Shown: positions 26,923 to 36,723, counted from the first letter of the stretch. The stretch is DNA of 64,000 bases from Desulfitobacterium dehalogenans ATCC 51507 (GCF_000243155.2 NC_018017.1:1984001-2048000), one strand, 5' to 3'. Translations and numbers: made by a program. Notes: a model not told the origin generated them from the sequence alone.

Positions 26923-26951
26923 ATAGTAAATCAAAATAACTAAAATGTCAA
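26923..26951 (-). promoter_or_regulatory. Promoter of the HTH/membrane protein unit
   Basis: On the minus strand TTGACA (26946-26951) and TACTAT (26923-26928) are 17 bases apart. Confidence 0.75.
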
Positions 26952-26997
26952 CTATATATTACATAATGACGTGTCGATTATTCTCTTCATTTTTTGC

Positions 26998-27033
26998 AAA
27001 AAAAGATCCCATTGCCTGAGGCAACCGGATCTT
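26998..27033 (-). terminator. Terminator of the ecsAB operon
   Basis: AAGATCC pairs with GGATCTT, with an inner TTGCC/GGCAA stem. A T-run follows on the minus strand. Confidence 0.85.
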
Positions 27034-27054
27034 CAGAAAAATATAAGATTTATA

Positions 27055-28299
27055 CTATGGATGAAGCTTTGAATTATTGACTTTGAAAATCAAGCTATTC
27101 ACAGTGAATTTACTGAGAAAGATGCCCACAGGCAGTAACACTATTCCCAGAAGCCATTGTTGCGTCAGGAAGGTGACCACCAGACCCAGGAAGATAAGCC
27201 CGGGACAAATGAAGAAAAAGAGAAACCTCCCGCGGGCTTTCTGTTTGAGTTCCCCATCCAAGACAAATAAGGAGACGAAAGGGGAATTGACCCACTCAAG
27301 CCAATGCAATTTTCCAAGGGAAGCAAGAAAGAAGATGGCCCCACCCCAAAAGATCCACTGCCAAAGAGGAGGTAAGATCGTGAGAAAGGCTCCATACATG
27401 CCCACGACCTGCAGATAAAAAAGCATATTGGAACGATGCCGCAAAAATCCCTTAAGGCCAATTTCGGTTAAGATTCTATCCGCGGTTCGCGTTTTAAAGA
27501 GCCGGCCCGAGTTTCTGAACAGCCAGGGATGCTTATTTAAGCGTATTTGCTTTTTGGTATAAGTCCCTGTATATTTCAACAACACATTGGCGAACTTCAT
27601 TTTTTCAGTTTGGGCTAAGGAAATATCTTTGAGTAACGTAGCCTTCATAGATAATCTGTAAACAAACAGCAGGATCAGCATAAGAAGGAGAATGAAAGTA
27701 AGCCAGGGATAAAATTGTCGGCTTCCTATAGAGCCGACAGCAGCCCAGAGGATGGCAGCAAAAAAACCTATAATGGGGACCTGGGCCAGACTATATCGCC
27801 AACCTTCAAATCTGTGCTGGAGGCATTGCTTTAAGAGACCGGCATCGACGCGGCAGATAAAGACGAGGAGGAAGAACCAGAGGAAGCCGGGCAGGTCAAC
27901 CTGATGGATCATCAGTAAAAAAGGAGCGGCTAGAAAGGCCAGTAAGGCGGTTGCGAAAAGACTAAAACAGATCTGCAACAAGATACTGTAGGCCGCGATC
28001 CCCTTGAGCCAGGACTGATGTTGAAAGAGGAAGATTTGATCCGCTTCCTCCACAAAGATCCTTAAAGTGCCTGACCAGGAAAAAATCACAGCAACAGGTA
28101 AGAGGAGTGTTAAAGGCAAAACGAAAAAGAGGGAAGGTGGTTCCTGCCACCAGCCCACATAGGTATCAAGGAAGAGAGCCAATCCGGGGATGACGATATA
28201 AAGGGCTACGATCCAATCCACCACCAGCTTCCAAATGGAATATTGAAATTTCCAGTCGGCGAGGAGTCGATGTCCGAAAAGACGGTGTACATTGTTCAT
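27055..28299 (-). CDS. ecsB: ABC transporter permease EcsB
   Basis: This 414-residue protein has about ten hydrophobic segments and matches the EcsB layout: an N-terminal HRLLADWKFQYSIWK segment, a first membrane pair, then a central soluble stretch (IRLNKHPWLFRNSGRLFKTRTADRIL as parts of about residues 255-285). EcsAB is an exporter linked in Bacillus to protein secretion and intramembrane proteolysis of peptide pheromones; its substrate is uncertain. The start overlaps the ecsA stop by 4 bases (ATGA). Confidence 0.82.
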   Translation of the reverse strand: MNNVHRLFGHRLLADWKFQYSIWKLVVDWIVALYIVIPGLALFLDTYVGWWQEPPSLFFVLPLTLLLPVAVIFSWSGTLRIFVEEADQIFLFQHQSWLKGIAAYSILLQICFSLFATALLAFLAAPFLLMIHQVDLPGFLWFFLLVFICRVDAGLLKQCLQHRFEGWRYSLAQVPIIGFFAAILWAAVGSIGSRQFYPWLTFILLLMLILLFVYRLSMKATLLKDISLAQTEKMKFANVLLKYTGTYTKKQIRLNKHPWLFRNSGRLFKTRTADRILTEIGLKGFLRHRSNMLFYLQVVGMYGAFLTILPPLWQWIFWGGAIFFLASLGKLHWLEWVNSPFVSLFVLDGELKQKARGRFLFFFICPGLIFLGLVVTFLTQQWLLGIVLLPVGIFLSKFTVNSLIFKVNNSKLHP

Positions 28300-29006
28300 G
28301 GCTGTATCTCCAAAAGGCTGATAAAGCAGTCAAAGAGAGAGCCTTCCGGCAACTGACTTTGTCGGCGAATATCCTCCAGATTTCCCTGACTTAGGGCTGT
28401 TCCTTCATGAATAAGGATAAAGGAAGTGCAGATTTTCTCGGCGGTATCCAGAGAGTGAGTGGACATAAGTATGCCGGCACCATCCTTGCGTGCTTGGTCC
28501 ACAAGATGAAGAAGATCCCGCATTCCGTGGGGGTCCAGGCCAATGAAAGGCTCGTCAATAATATACAAAGCAGGGCGCATCAAAAAACCGAGGATGAGCA
28601 TAACTTTTTGCTGCATCCCTTTAGAAAAAGTGACAGGGAGTTTGTGCTTCTCTTTATGGAGACGAAAAAGCTTCAGCAGTTCTTCGGCTCTAGGTAAAAA
28701 GGTGTCTTCCTTCATTTTTCCCACTGCTGCGGCGAATTCTAAATGCTCCCACAAGGTGAGGTTATCATAGAGGACAGGTTGTTCCGGAATGTAGGCATAA
28801 TGGGTGTGAGCATCCTGAAAATCAATCTTACCATCCATATACGGCAGTTGTCCCATCATGGCTTTGAGGATCGTGCTTTTTCCGGCACCGTTGGGGCCAA
28901 TTAATCCGACAAGCTCACCGGGTTTTACCCCGAAGGAAATATCTTTGAGGATGGGGTCTTTCTTTTCGTATCCGCCGGACTTGATATTCACTTGAACTAA
29001 ATCCAA
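28296..29006 (-). CDS. ecsA: ABC transporter ATP-binding protein EcsA
   Basis: This 236-residue ATPase has Walker A GPNGAGKST (about residues 37-45), a signature region VTFSKGMQQKVMLI that replaces the usual LSGGQ with FSKGMQQ as in the EcsA branch, Walker B LYIIDEPFIGLD and the H-loop STHSLD. It partners with EcsB through translational coupling. Only 28 bases separate it from the SNF2 helicase gene upstream, so all three may be cotranscribed. Confidence 0.87.
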   Translation of the reverse strand: MDLVQVNIKSGGYEKKDPILKDISFGVKPGELVGLIGPNGAGKSTILKAMMGQLPYMDGKIDFQDAHTHYAYIPEQPVLYDNLTLWEHLEFAAAVGKMKEDTFLPRAEELLKLFRLHKEKHKLPVTFSKGMQQKVMLILGFLMRPALYIIDEPFIGLDPHGMRDLLHLVDQARKDGAGILMSTHSLDTAEKICTSFILIHEGTALSQGNLEDIRRQSQLPEGSLFDCFISLLEIQP

Positions 29007-29034
29007 TCGAATCCCTGCTTCCTTTTCGGCTCAT

Positions 29035-32000
29035 TTAGGTCAACTCGAAAAGTTCTCTCAGCTCCTGCTCGGTTAATTTAGTGAGCATGGTTTCACCGGG
29101 TTGGATGACCGAATCAATGAGTTTTTTCTTTTTAGCTTGGAGAGCGTTGACTTTTTCTTCAATGGTTCCTTGAGTGAGGAGCTTAATCACTTGGACGGAA
29201 TTCTTTTGTCCTATGCGATGGGCCCGGTCGGTGGCCTGATCCTCAACTGCCGGATTCCACCAGGGATCGAAATGGATCACCGTGTCGGCACCGATCAGGT
29301 TTAATCCTGTCCCACCGGCTTTTAAGGAGATCAGAAAAACCCGGCCTTGGCCTTTGTTAAAAGAAGCAGCCATTTGAGAGCGTTCCGAGGCTTTCGTGGA
29401 CCCGCTGAGATAAAAATAATCAATGTTTTCGGAGAGCAAATAATCCCGGATAATATCCAGCATGGAGGTAAACTGGGAAAAGACCAGTACCCGGTGGCCG
29501 CTGTCCAGGATATCCCCAAGAAGCTCCTGGAAGAGGAGCATTTTCCCGCTTTCCCCCGTATAATTGTCGATAAACATCCCTGGATGGGAACAGATCTGCC
29601 GTAGTCTGGTTAAAGCCGCGAGAATCTGGATCTGGCTTTTGGCGAAACCATGGGTGGCGAGGTCCTGAGCGATCTGACTCTTGGTTTGCTGAAGGTAGGC
29701 CAGATAGATTTTTCGCTGTTCCTCGGTCAAAGTCGCTTTGATTTCCGTCTCAATCTTGGGGGGAAGTTCTTTCAGAACCTCTTTTTTAAGCCTGCGCAGG
29801 ATAAAAGGTTTGATGTGACGGCTCAACTCCAGAAGGGCCTGGGGATTCTCCCCTTTGAGAATAGGAGCGGAATATTTCTTCTGAAATTCCTGGAAAGAGA
29901 GCAAATAGCCTGGTATACAAAAGTTAAAGAGGGACCAGAGCTCGGAAAGGGAATTCTCAATCGGTGTACCGGTCAGGGCAAAATAACTCTTCGCTTTAAT
30001 TCTCTGGACAGATTTGGCGTTCAGGGTCTGTGGGTTCTTAATGTTCTGAGCCTCATCCAGGAAGCAGTAGGAAAAATCAACCTGTGCAAAGGTTTCAATA
30101 TCCCGTCTTAACAAGGCATAAGAGGTGACGACCAAATCCGCTTGGCTGAGGGCTTTTAATTGCTCCTGGCGTTCCTGAGGTGTGCCATCGACCACCAGGA
30201 TATTCAGGTCCGGCGCGAATTTTTCCCCTTCCGCCTGCCAGTTATAGATCAGAGAAGTGGGGGCAATGACCAGGGCAGGGGAGGCAAGTTCTTCAGATAA
30301 GATAAAGGCCAGAGCCTGCAGGGTTTTTCCCAGACCCATATCATCGGCCAGAATGCCCCCGAGACCATAAGCGGCCAGAGTCTTGAGCCAGCGGAACCCC
30401 GTCTTCTGATAATCCCGGAGCACATGCTTAAGAGAGGAAGGGGGATCATATTCTCCGTCCTGGGGCTCAAGAATGCTTTGGACTAATTGTTTAAAGGCTT
30501 TATTGCGCTGAATTCCGGGTAAGTTGGCTTGACGCAAAAAGCTGTCAATATACATGGCTCTGAACTTGGGCAGCAGGAGAGTCTGATTGCTCAAATCCTC
30601 CCCTTTAAGATTTAAATGTTCAAGAAAAATAGCCATGGATTCCAGTTCAGGCTGCTTCAGATCGAGAAAAGAGCCGTCCCGCAGCCGATAATATTTTCTT
30701 TTCACTTGTAAGGAATGAAAGATATTGGCCAGTTCATCCTGGTCAATATCACTATACTGAAAGGATATTTCCAGCAGGTCCAAGGACTCATCCAAACGTA
30801 CCCGGCCGGAGAAACTGGTGGAGGTGCGAACTGTCAGTTTGAAGTCGTCGGAATAGAAGGTTTCTGCATATTCTTGCAACTGAGGAAGCCAGGTCGTAAT
30901 AAAATCGAAGATCTTTTCATCATCTTCCAGGCTAATAGTCCCTTGGGAAACGATAAATTCAGCTTGCTCGAAGATCGTAAGGATTCTTCTTTCTTTATCA
31001 ATATTGCGGATAAGAATTTGCGAATCGGCCGGGTCCTGGCGATTTGCCCCTCCTTGAGAGGTGAAAGGATTGATGAGATAATCCCCGTAATGGAATTCCA
31101 GGCGGGCCCGGATGCCGTATTCACCCATCCTATCGAAATAGATCCTGGCTTGCAGCTCTTCCCGTACAAATTTTTCCGCCAGTTTGGGTTCGATAGAAAC
31201 AGAACCCAGCTGTTCAATGAGGGGGATGGCTTCTGAAGCGAAAAAATCCCTCTGATGCGCCGGAAAAGTAAGGGTTTGGCGGGATTTTCCTGACAAGGTT
31301 TTAAGGAGGTTGGGCAGGAAGGATTGCTGCTCGGGTGAGACCTGGTAGATGTTCTGATCGTAAAGATAATAGCGTCCATCAGCTGTAAGCTGCAAGGGAA
31401 GCTGGTTTTTCAGAGCTAGGGTCAGGTCCTGCTCTTTGGACTCAACGGCAAAATCCAAGGGGATATCCTGGCGTATCACCCTGATCGAGCGGGGGAGGCC
31501 GGCGGCTCCTGCTTTTGAACCGGCTTTTGAAGAAGTGTGGGCTAAGGAGAATTCTTTATCACCTAAGGCGTCGAATAATTTCCCTAAGTAGTATTGACTT
31601 AAAATGAAAGGTTTCTGACTGAAGGGGGATGCATAATAAAAACTCCTCTGTTCATTGAAGGCTTCATATTGCCTTAACATTTCCTGCAGCATGTCGATAA
31701 CAAGTTGATCCTCTGCACTAAAAGTTTGAACAAAGGGGTCGTAGGTGAATTGTTTGCCGAATTTTAGTAAGCGGCCACCTTGGACTGCGGATAAGAACTC
31801 TTCTAAGTTTTTTACCACATAAAGGCGTGCAAGTCCGACCTTGATTTGCAATTGGGCATGGATCTGACGATGGATTTCTATTTGAAGTTCAAGTTCAAGA
31901 CTTAAATTTTCGCGAACCGCTTTGGGTTCGGATTTCGTAAATAAGGCCATGAATTCAGAGACAGATTCTTTGACTACAGCAGTTCTTGGCAGAGGACCGG

Positions 32001-32295
32001 CCAACTTTCTTTGCACGGCCTTCAGAGCAGCTATCACATGCTTACAGGCTCCAGGGTATTCTTCAAAGGCCGGACAAGTACAATTACAGGAATAAACTGA
32101 GCCGTTTTTCCTCATGATGATCTCTACATCATAAAGCCAAGTGCCAATGACGACTGCAGAAATCATGTTCTTTTCCCCATCGTAAGATAATTGGCTGACC
32201 CTGCCGTTAAGGGCATAGGCTACTCCCAGCTCATAGGCCTTTTTACTGGAAGCCAAAGTGCGAATCTCCTGTTCAGTAATACCGGTAAAAGACAT
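29035..32295 (-). CDS. SWIM zinc-finger SNF2 helicase
   Basis: This 1086-residue protein belongs to the bacterial SNF2 group. An N-terminal SWIM zinc site uses CTC (72-74) and CKH (84-86). A long middle region of the SNF2-associated type follows. The ATPase has motif I DDMGLGKTLQA, motif II LDEAQNIKN, LTGTPIENSLSELW, and the C-terminal helicase half with SLKAGGTGLNL and DRAHRIGQ. Such proteins bind DNA and may displace bound proteins; the bacterial role is not settled. The ribosome site is only GGGGGA. It begins the minus-strand block that continues into ecsA. Confidence 0.92.
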   Translation of the reverse strand: MSFTGITEQEIRTLASSKKAYELGVAYALNGRVSQLSYDGEKNMISAVVIGTWLYDVEIIMRKNGSVYSCNCTCPAFEEYPGACKHVIAALKAVQRKLAGPLPRTAVVKESVSEFMALFTKSEPKAVRENLSLELELQIEIHRQIHAQLQIKVGLARLYVVKNLEEFLSAVQGGRLLKFGKQFTYDPFVQTFSAEDQLVIDMLQEMLRQYEAFNEQRSFYYASPFSQKPFILSQYYLGKLFDALGDKEFSLAHTSSKAGSKAGAAGLPRSIRVIRQDIPLDFAVESKEQDLTLALKNQLPLQLTADGRYYLYDQNIYQVSPEQQSFLPNLLKTLSGKSRQTLTFPAHQRDFFASEAIPLIEQLGSVSIEPKLAEKFVREELQARIYFDRMGEYGIRARLEFHYGDYLINPFTSQGGANRQDPADSQILIRNIDKERRILTIFEQAEFIVSQGTISLEDDEKIFDFITTWLPQLQEYAETFYSDDFKLTVRTSTSFSGRVRLDESLDLLEISFQYSDIDQDELANIFHSLQVKRKYYRLRDGSFLDLKQPELESMAIFLEHLNLKGEDLSNQTLLLPKFRAMYIDSFLRQANLPGIQRNKAFKQLVQSILEPQDGEYDPPSSLKHVLRDYQKTGFRWLKTLAAYGLGGILADDMGLGKTLQALAFILSEELASPALVIAPTSLIYNWQAEGEKFAPDLNILVVDGTPQERQEQLKALSQADLVVTSYALLRRDIETFAQVDFSYCFLDEAQNIKNPQTLNAKSVQRIKAKSYFALTGTPIENSLSELWSLFNFCIPGYLLSFQEFQKKYSAPILKGENPQALLELSRHIKPFILRRLKKEVLKELPPKIETEIKATLTEEQRKIYLAYLQQTKSQIAQDLATHGFAKSQIQILAALTRLRQICSHPGMFIDNYTGESGKMLLFQELLGDILDSGHRVLVFSQFTSMLDIIRDYLLSENIDYFYLSGSTKASERSQMAASFNKGQGRVFLISLKAGGTGLNLIGADTVIHFDPWWNPAVEDQATDRAHRIGQKNSVQVIKLLTQGTIEEKVNALQAKKKKLIDSVIQPGETMLTKLTEQELRELFELT

Positions 32296-32448
32296 TTTGC
32301 GGATTCCCCCAAGTATTTAAGAACTATAGGAATAGCATACTCCAGCACTCTTAGGGCAGTCAAATTAAATAGAGATTAAACATTGTGATAATGGCTCTAG
32401 TATTATGGCAAGGTGTTATGCTACAATATATCTAATCTAAGTATATAC

Positions 32449-32660
32449 TGCCGAGGAACGATCCAGTAGGCTGCTCATTTGACAAGAGAGGGAAGGGTGG
32501 TGCAACTTCCTGAAATGAGGAGACCGAACCCAATCGTGAGGCTTTGATGATGAATCAAACGGTTCCCGCCGTTATCGGGTTTAAGTGGCGTACAGCAATA
32601 AAGGTGGTACCGCGGAAGGCTTCTTTCGTCCTTGGAAAAAGGATGAAAGGGCCTTTTTTT
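32449..32660 (+). promoter_or_regulatory. T-box leader of the pro operon, proline type
   Basis: The leader has the AGAGAGGGAAGGGTGG block of stem I (32486-32501) and the invariant T-box AAGGTGGTACCGCGG (about 32601-32615). It ends in a terminator stem with GGCC and a run of T (32616-32660). The likely specifier is CCC or CCA in GACCGAACCCAAT (about 32522-32534), both proline codons, which matches the genes downstream. Uncharged tRNA-Pro should therefore stabilise the antiterminator. A TACAAT with an upstream TGC near 32422 may be its extended -10 box. Confidence 0.92.
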
Positions 32661-32709
32661 CATATCTAACATTCGCGCCGCAGGGTGCTCAAAAGAGGGG
32701 ACGATGTCA

Positions 32710-33513
32710 ATGAAAAGGATCGGGTTTATCGGGGCAGGAAACATGGCTGAAGCCATCATTAAGGGGCTGAACACTACAGGAAAATATGAGATTCGCGTGA
32801 CCAATCGCTCCAACCAGGCTAAACTGGAGCAGATGAAAGAAGACTATGGGGTCATTCCGGTTTCTTTTCCAGAGGCGGTCAGGGATTCCGAGATCATCCT
32901 TTTGGCAGTGAAACCTAAGGATGTGGTGGAGGTTTTAGCCCAAGTCAATAAGCATATGAGGTCAAACCAGCTTTTTATCAGTGTGGCGGCAGGAATTCCC
33001 TTAGAATTATTGGCAAAGCATTTGCCTCTCAGTCCGATGGTTCGTGCTATGCCCAATACTTCAAGCGCAGTTATGCACTCCATGACCGGCTTGGTAAAAG
33101 GGCAAAGGGTCAATGAGGAAAATCAAAGGGATGTGGAAGATATCTTTGGGGCGGTTGGGAAGGTTATCTGGATACCCGAGGAACAGATGAATTCGCTTAT
33201 CGCCATGAGCGGAAGCGGGCCGGCCTATTTCTATCTCTTTACGGAGGCTCTAGTGAAAGCGGGGGTTGATATGGGCTTTAGCAAAGAGGAGGCTGAGAAC
33301 TTAGCCAAAGAGACCTTGATGGGGGCGGCTAAGATGCTGGCCAATAGTGGAAAATCACCTGGTGAACTGCGGGTGGCAGTAACCTCACCCAAAGGAACCA
33401 CCCAAGAAGCCTTGAATGTTTTCTGGGAAAAGGGCTTGGAAGATCTTGTGGCAAGAGCAGCTAAAGCCTGCAAAAATCGTGCGGAAGAAATGGAAAGGGA
33501 GTATTTAGGGTGA
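32710..33513 (+). CDS. proC: Pyrroline-5-carboxylate reductase
   Basis: ProC reduces pyrroline-5-carboxylate to proline. The N-terminal motif is IGFIGAGNMAEAI, followed by LLAVKPKDV, VRAMPNTSSAV and the C-terminal GSGPAYFYLF ... VTSPKGTTQEAL. It has 267 residues from the ATG at 32710, which is 9 bases from GAGGGG. The ATG at 32704 is only 3 bases away and less likely. It is the first gene after the T-box and overlaps proB. Confidence 0.95.
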   Translation: MKRIGFIGAGNMAEAIIKGLNTTGKYEIRVTNRSNQAKLEQMKEDYGVIPVSFPEAVRDSEIILLAVKPKDVVEVLAQVNKHMRSNQLFISVAAGIPLELLAKHLPLSPMVRAMPNTSSAVMHSMTGLVKGQRVNEENQRDVEDIFGAVGKVIWIPEEQMNSLIAMSGSGPAYFYLFTEALVKAGVDMGFSKEEAENLAKETLMGAAKMLANSGKSPGELRVAVTSPKGTTQEALNVFWEKGLEDLVARAAKACKNRAEEMEREYLG

Positions 33514-34619
33514 ATGACCTGCGTAGAATCGTCATAAAGGTAGGGAGCAGTAGTTTAAATCATCCTGAAGGCGGTCTTGATGATCAAGCTATCCATAGAA
33601 TAGCCGGGGTGATTGCTGAGATCCGCAAGCTTGGCGTAGAATGTGTCCTGGTCAGCTCAGGAGCAGTGGCTGCCGGGGTTGGAAAGTTGGGCTTAAAAGC
33701 AAGACCTAAGGATGTGGCAGGTAAGCAGGCAGTTGCAGCCGTAGGTCAGGGAGTTTTGATTGAGAAATATGCCCTTGCTCTAGAGGAACGGGGCCTGGTA
33801 TGCGCCCAGGTATTGCTCTCCCGTATTGATTTGGCGGAGGCCTCCCGTTATCGCAATGCTCAAAACACTTTAGAGCAATTACTGCGTTATCAGGTAATTC
33901 CGATTATCAATGAGAATGATACCGTGGCGGTAGAAGAGCTTTGTTTCGGAGATAATGATCGCCTTTCTGCACTGGTGGCAGGTTTGGTTCACGGGGATTT
34001 GCTGGTGATTCTTACGGATGTGGATGGACTCTATTCTGCTAATCCGAAACTGGATCCCAGTGCGGCCCTCATCCGGGAAGTAGCGGATCTGACTCAAGTG
34101 ATGGCTATCGCTGGAGGAGCGGGCAGCTCCATGGGTACAGGAGGTATGGTGACCAAACTAAAAGCGGCGGAAATCGCCACCCGTTTTGGTATGGGAATGT
34201 TCCTTCTTCACTCCAAGCGCATGAAGGACATCACCAAGCTGATTCAGGGAGAACGGCCCTTGGGTACCTATTTTATCCCTGCTGCCCATCGGATTATGGG
34301 AAAGAAACGCTGGATTGCCTATGGAGGATTGTCCGAGGGAAGCATTTTTATTGATGAAGGGGCTGTAAAGGCTTTGCTCAAAGGAAAAAGCTTATTGGCC
34401 TCAGGAATTACCGGCATCGACGGGATCTGGGAACGCAAAGAACTGGTACGCATCAACAATCCGGATGGGATAGAGGTAGCCCGCGGCTTAGTGGAGCTGA
34501 GCAGTGAAGAGTTAGAGGAAGTGCGCGGCAAACACTCGGAAGAGATGCTGGCCATCGTCCCCAATTTAGAGGGTGAAGAGGTCGTTCATCGCGACAATAT
34601 GACTTTGATGGTCGAGTAG
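33510..34619 (+). CDS. proB: Glutamate 5-kinase
   Basis: ProB phosphorylates glutamate at the start of proline synthesis. The amino-acid-kinase domain shows VIKVGSSSL, VSSGAVAAGV, NENDTVAVEEL, LTDVDGLYSANP and GTGGMVTKLKAAEIA. The C-terminal PUA domain follows from about residue 275. It has 369 residues. The GTG start overlaps the proC stop by 4 bases. It is followed not by proA but by an 835-base non-coding block. Confidence 0.95.
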   Translation: MNDLRRIVIKVGSSSLNHPEGGLDDQAIHRIAGVIAEIRKLGVECVLVSSGAVAAGVGKLGLKARPKDVAGKQAVAAVGQGVLIEKYALALEERGLVCAQVLLSRIDLAEASRYRNAQNTLEQLLRYQVIPIINENDTVAVEELCFGDNDRLSALVAGLVHGDLLVILTDVDGLYSANPKLDPSAALIREVADLTQVMAIAGGAGSSMGTGGMVTKLKAAEIATRFGMGMFLLHSKRMKDITKLIQGERPLGTYFIPAAHRIMGKKRWIAYGGLSEGSIFIDEGAVKALLKGKSLLASGITGIDGIWERKELVRINNPDGIEVARGLVELSSEELEEVRGKHSEEMLAIVPNLEGEEVVHRDNMTLMVE

Positions 34620-35455
34620 GGGGGGAGGGCGCTTTATCTTTTGCTGGATGTGGCTGCCGTAGTAGTGGCGGGGGAATAAAGAGGCTTGCCTGGGTCGGGT
34701 CAGGTAGCTTGACGCACAACGAACCTTCGGGCGTGAGCTCCTGAAACCCTCCACCGGAGGCTTTCTTCATCGGAGCTCACGTACTCAATAGCTCCGGGGC
34801 TGGTCAACTCGCTTTCTTAACAGCTACGCCAAACCTCAGGGTAGTACCTGATGTGAACCGGCGGCTCCGCTTCGTTAAGAAAGCTTCGTTAACCCGACCG
34901 CCCCTCCACTAAATCGTTCTCTTTTGTGCGTAAAGCTACGCTGATGGGTCTCTTCCAAGCTCTCTTTCGTGTTCTTCTGGGATTTTCTTCGGAGTAGCCG
35001 ACAATGCCGTAAGCGGCGCCGGCCGACGGAAAATGAATGAAAAACGACCTGGGTCAGGCAGCTTATTCTACAACGCATCGCTCAAGCCAGAAAAGCAGCC
35101 CAAGGATTTTGATTTCAGGCAGAGAACGGATTTAAGCGAGCAGGCAAGCAATCTTCGCGAAAAGACTGCAGCGGAGTCGGGTTGGAAACAGGACGTTTCC
35201 AACCGCCCATTGAGCAGGAGCGATTTGGGCACGAAACCCGGACGAGGGTTTCGCCCAAGCCGCCAATGCCACAGAGACTACTTAGCGGCGCAGGTGCACC
35301 CGACGCAGCGGAAGTCTTGAGCGATTAGATTGCTCCGCGCAGCTTATGGAGTGAACGCCGAAAGCAAAATCCTGGAGATTTAGCTTGTGAGTCTTTTTCA
35401 GGGTGACAAAGCTTGGGAAGCAACCTATCGACGAAATAGTTAAATTCAGATTGAA
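34620..35455. other. Highly folded gene-free block between proB and proA
   Basis: No credible gene lies in this 836-base block. It contains many exact inverted repeats. CGTGAGCTCC (34732-34741) pairs with 34772-34781 around a CCTCC/GGAGG hairpin. GCTTTCTTAAC (34811-34821) pairs with 34874-34884. GGTTGGAAAC (35180-35189) pairs with 35195-35204. A 13-bp bulged hairpin lies at 35225-35258. ATCGCTCAAG (35077-35086) pairs with 35316-35325, enclosing the last two. A direct repeat, GGGTCAGGyAGCTT-N6-CAACG, occurs at 34697 and 35051. It looks like a mobile or repeated element, or a large RNA. No transposase, target duplication or known family is recognised. Confidence 0.65.
34697..35075 (+). repeat. 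Imperfect direct repeat inside the proB-proA block
   Basis: GGGTCAGGTAGCTT-N6-CAACG (34697-34721) recurs with one change, as GGGTCAGGCAGCTT-N6-CAACG (35051-35075). Each copy is soon followed by the left arm of a long-range inverted repeat, so the block may consist of two related units. Confidence 0.6.
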
Positions 35456-35469
35456 AGGAGACGATTAGA

Positions 35470-36723
35470 ATGGATTTTGCACCGGAACTGCTGACAATCG
35501 GTCAAAGAGCTAAGGATGCCGCTCGTAAGCTGGCTTATACCGGCACCGCCGCCAAGAATAAGGCTCTTCTGGCTATGGCGGAGGCCTTGCTGAGCCATGA
35601 ACAAGAGATTTTAGAAGCCAATCAAAAGGATGTGGAGGGGGCCATTCAAAAGGGAACCAAAAAATCCTTAGTTAATCGTTTGGCTTTGACCTCTGAAGGG
35701 ATTCGCCAAATGAGTGATTCCCTTAAAGAAGTGGTCAATTTAGGGGACCCGGTAGGGGAAGGGGAGTTTTGGACCCGTCCCAACGGTTTGCGCATTCAGC
35801 GTACCCGTGTTCCCTTAGGTGTGGTGGCGATGATCTATGAAGCCCGTCCCAATGTAACGGTAGATGCGGCGGCTCTCTGCCTGAAGTCCGGCAATGCGGT
35901 CATTCTCCGGGGAGGCTCCGAAGCCATTGAGAGCAATAAGGTTTTAAGCAGGGTGATCTCTGCAGCCGCGGAAAGCCAGGGTATGCCGGCGGCCTGCATT
36001 CAACTTCTGGAGAATACGGATCGGCAATGGGTTCAGCAGCTCATGAAAATGAACGGGTATGTGGATGTCATCATACCGCGGGGAGGTGCAGGACTCATTC
36101 AGACCGTGGTTAAAGAATCCACAGTCCCCGTCATTGAGACCGGTACCGGAGTATGTCATGCTTTTGTAGACCGGGAAGCCGATCTAGCTAAAGGGGTCAG
36201 CATTGTCTTCAATGCCAAAACCCAAAAACCCGGGGTATGCAACGCCTTGGAGACCGTGCTGGTGGATGAAGCGGTAGCTTTAGAATTTCTGCCTCTGCTG
36301 GGGGAGAAATTCCAAGATTATGGGGTGGAAATAAGGGGCTGTGAAAAGACCTGTGCCATTCTCCCTTACGCCGCTAAAGCCACGGAAGAGGATTGGGGAA
36401 CAGAGTATCTGGATCTCATCATCAGTGCCAAAGTGGTCAAAGATGTGGATGAAGCGATGGACCATATTTATCACTATGGGACCAGGCATTCAGAAACCAT
36501 AATCACTGAGAATTACACTACGGCACAGCGCTTCCTGCATGAGGTGGATGCTGCAGCTGTTTATGTCAATGCCTCCACTCGCTTCACCGACGGCGGACGC
36601 TTCGGCTTTGGAGCAGAGATCGGTATCAGCACCCAGAAGCTTCATGCCCGGGGACCCATGGGGCTGCAAGCATTAACCACCATGAAATATATGATTTATG
36701 GTGAAGATCAGATTGTAACTTAA
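35470..36723 (+). CDS. proA: Glutamate-5-semialdehyde dehydrogenase
   Basis: ProA reduces gamma-glutamyl phosphate. The aldehyde-dehydrogenase-fold protein has 417 residues. The cofactor region is EARPNVTVDAAALCLKSGNAVILRGGSEA (parts of residues 121-149). The catalytic Cys is in NAKTQKPGVCNALET, and the C-terminal GRFGFGAEIGISTQKLHARGP region is also present. AAAGGAGA precedes the ATG. It is separated from proB by the folded block, so its expression may depend on read-through or on an internal promoter. Confidence 0.95.
   Translation: MDFAPELLTIGQRAKDAARKLAYTGTAAKNKALLAMAEALLSHEQEILEANQKDVEGAIQKGTKKSLVNRLALTSEGIRQMSDSLKEVVNLGDPVGEGEFWTRPNGLRIQRTRVPLGVVAMIYEARPNVTVDAAALCLKSGNAVILRGGSEAIESNKVLSRVISAAAESQGMPAACIQLLENTDRQWVQQLMKMNGYVDVIIPRGGAGLIQTVVKESTVPVIETGTGVCHAFVDREADLAKGVSIVFNAKTQKPGVCNALETVLVDEAVALEFLPLLGEKFQDYGVEIRGCEKTCAILPYAAKATEEDWGTEYLDLIISAKVVKDVDEAMDHIYHYGTRHSETIITENYTTAQRFLHEVDAAAVYVNASTRFTDGGRFGFGAEIGISTQKLHARGPMGLQALTTMKYMIYGEDQIVT

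Noticed and set aside
30715-31236. 173-codon open frame on the plus strand
   Set aside because: It is antisense to the SNF2 helicase gene and shows no family features.
35033-35320. 95-codon open frame in the proB-proA block
   Set aside because: It runs through perfect hairpins, and its composition follows the palindromes rather than a protein fold. There is no ribosome site.
34620-35455. Group II intron
   Set aside because: No domain V hairpin, no GUGYG start and no reverse-transcriptase frame could be found.
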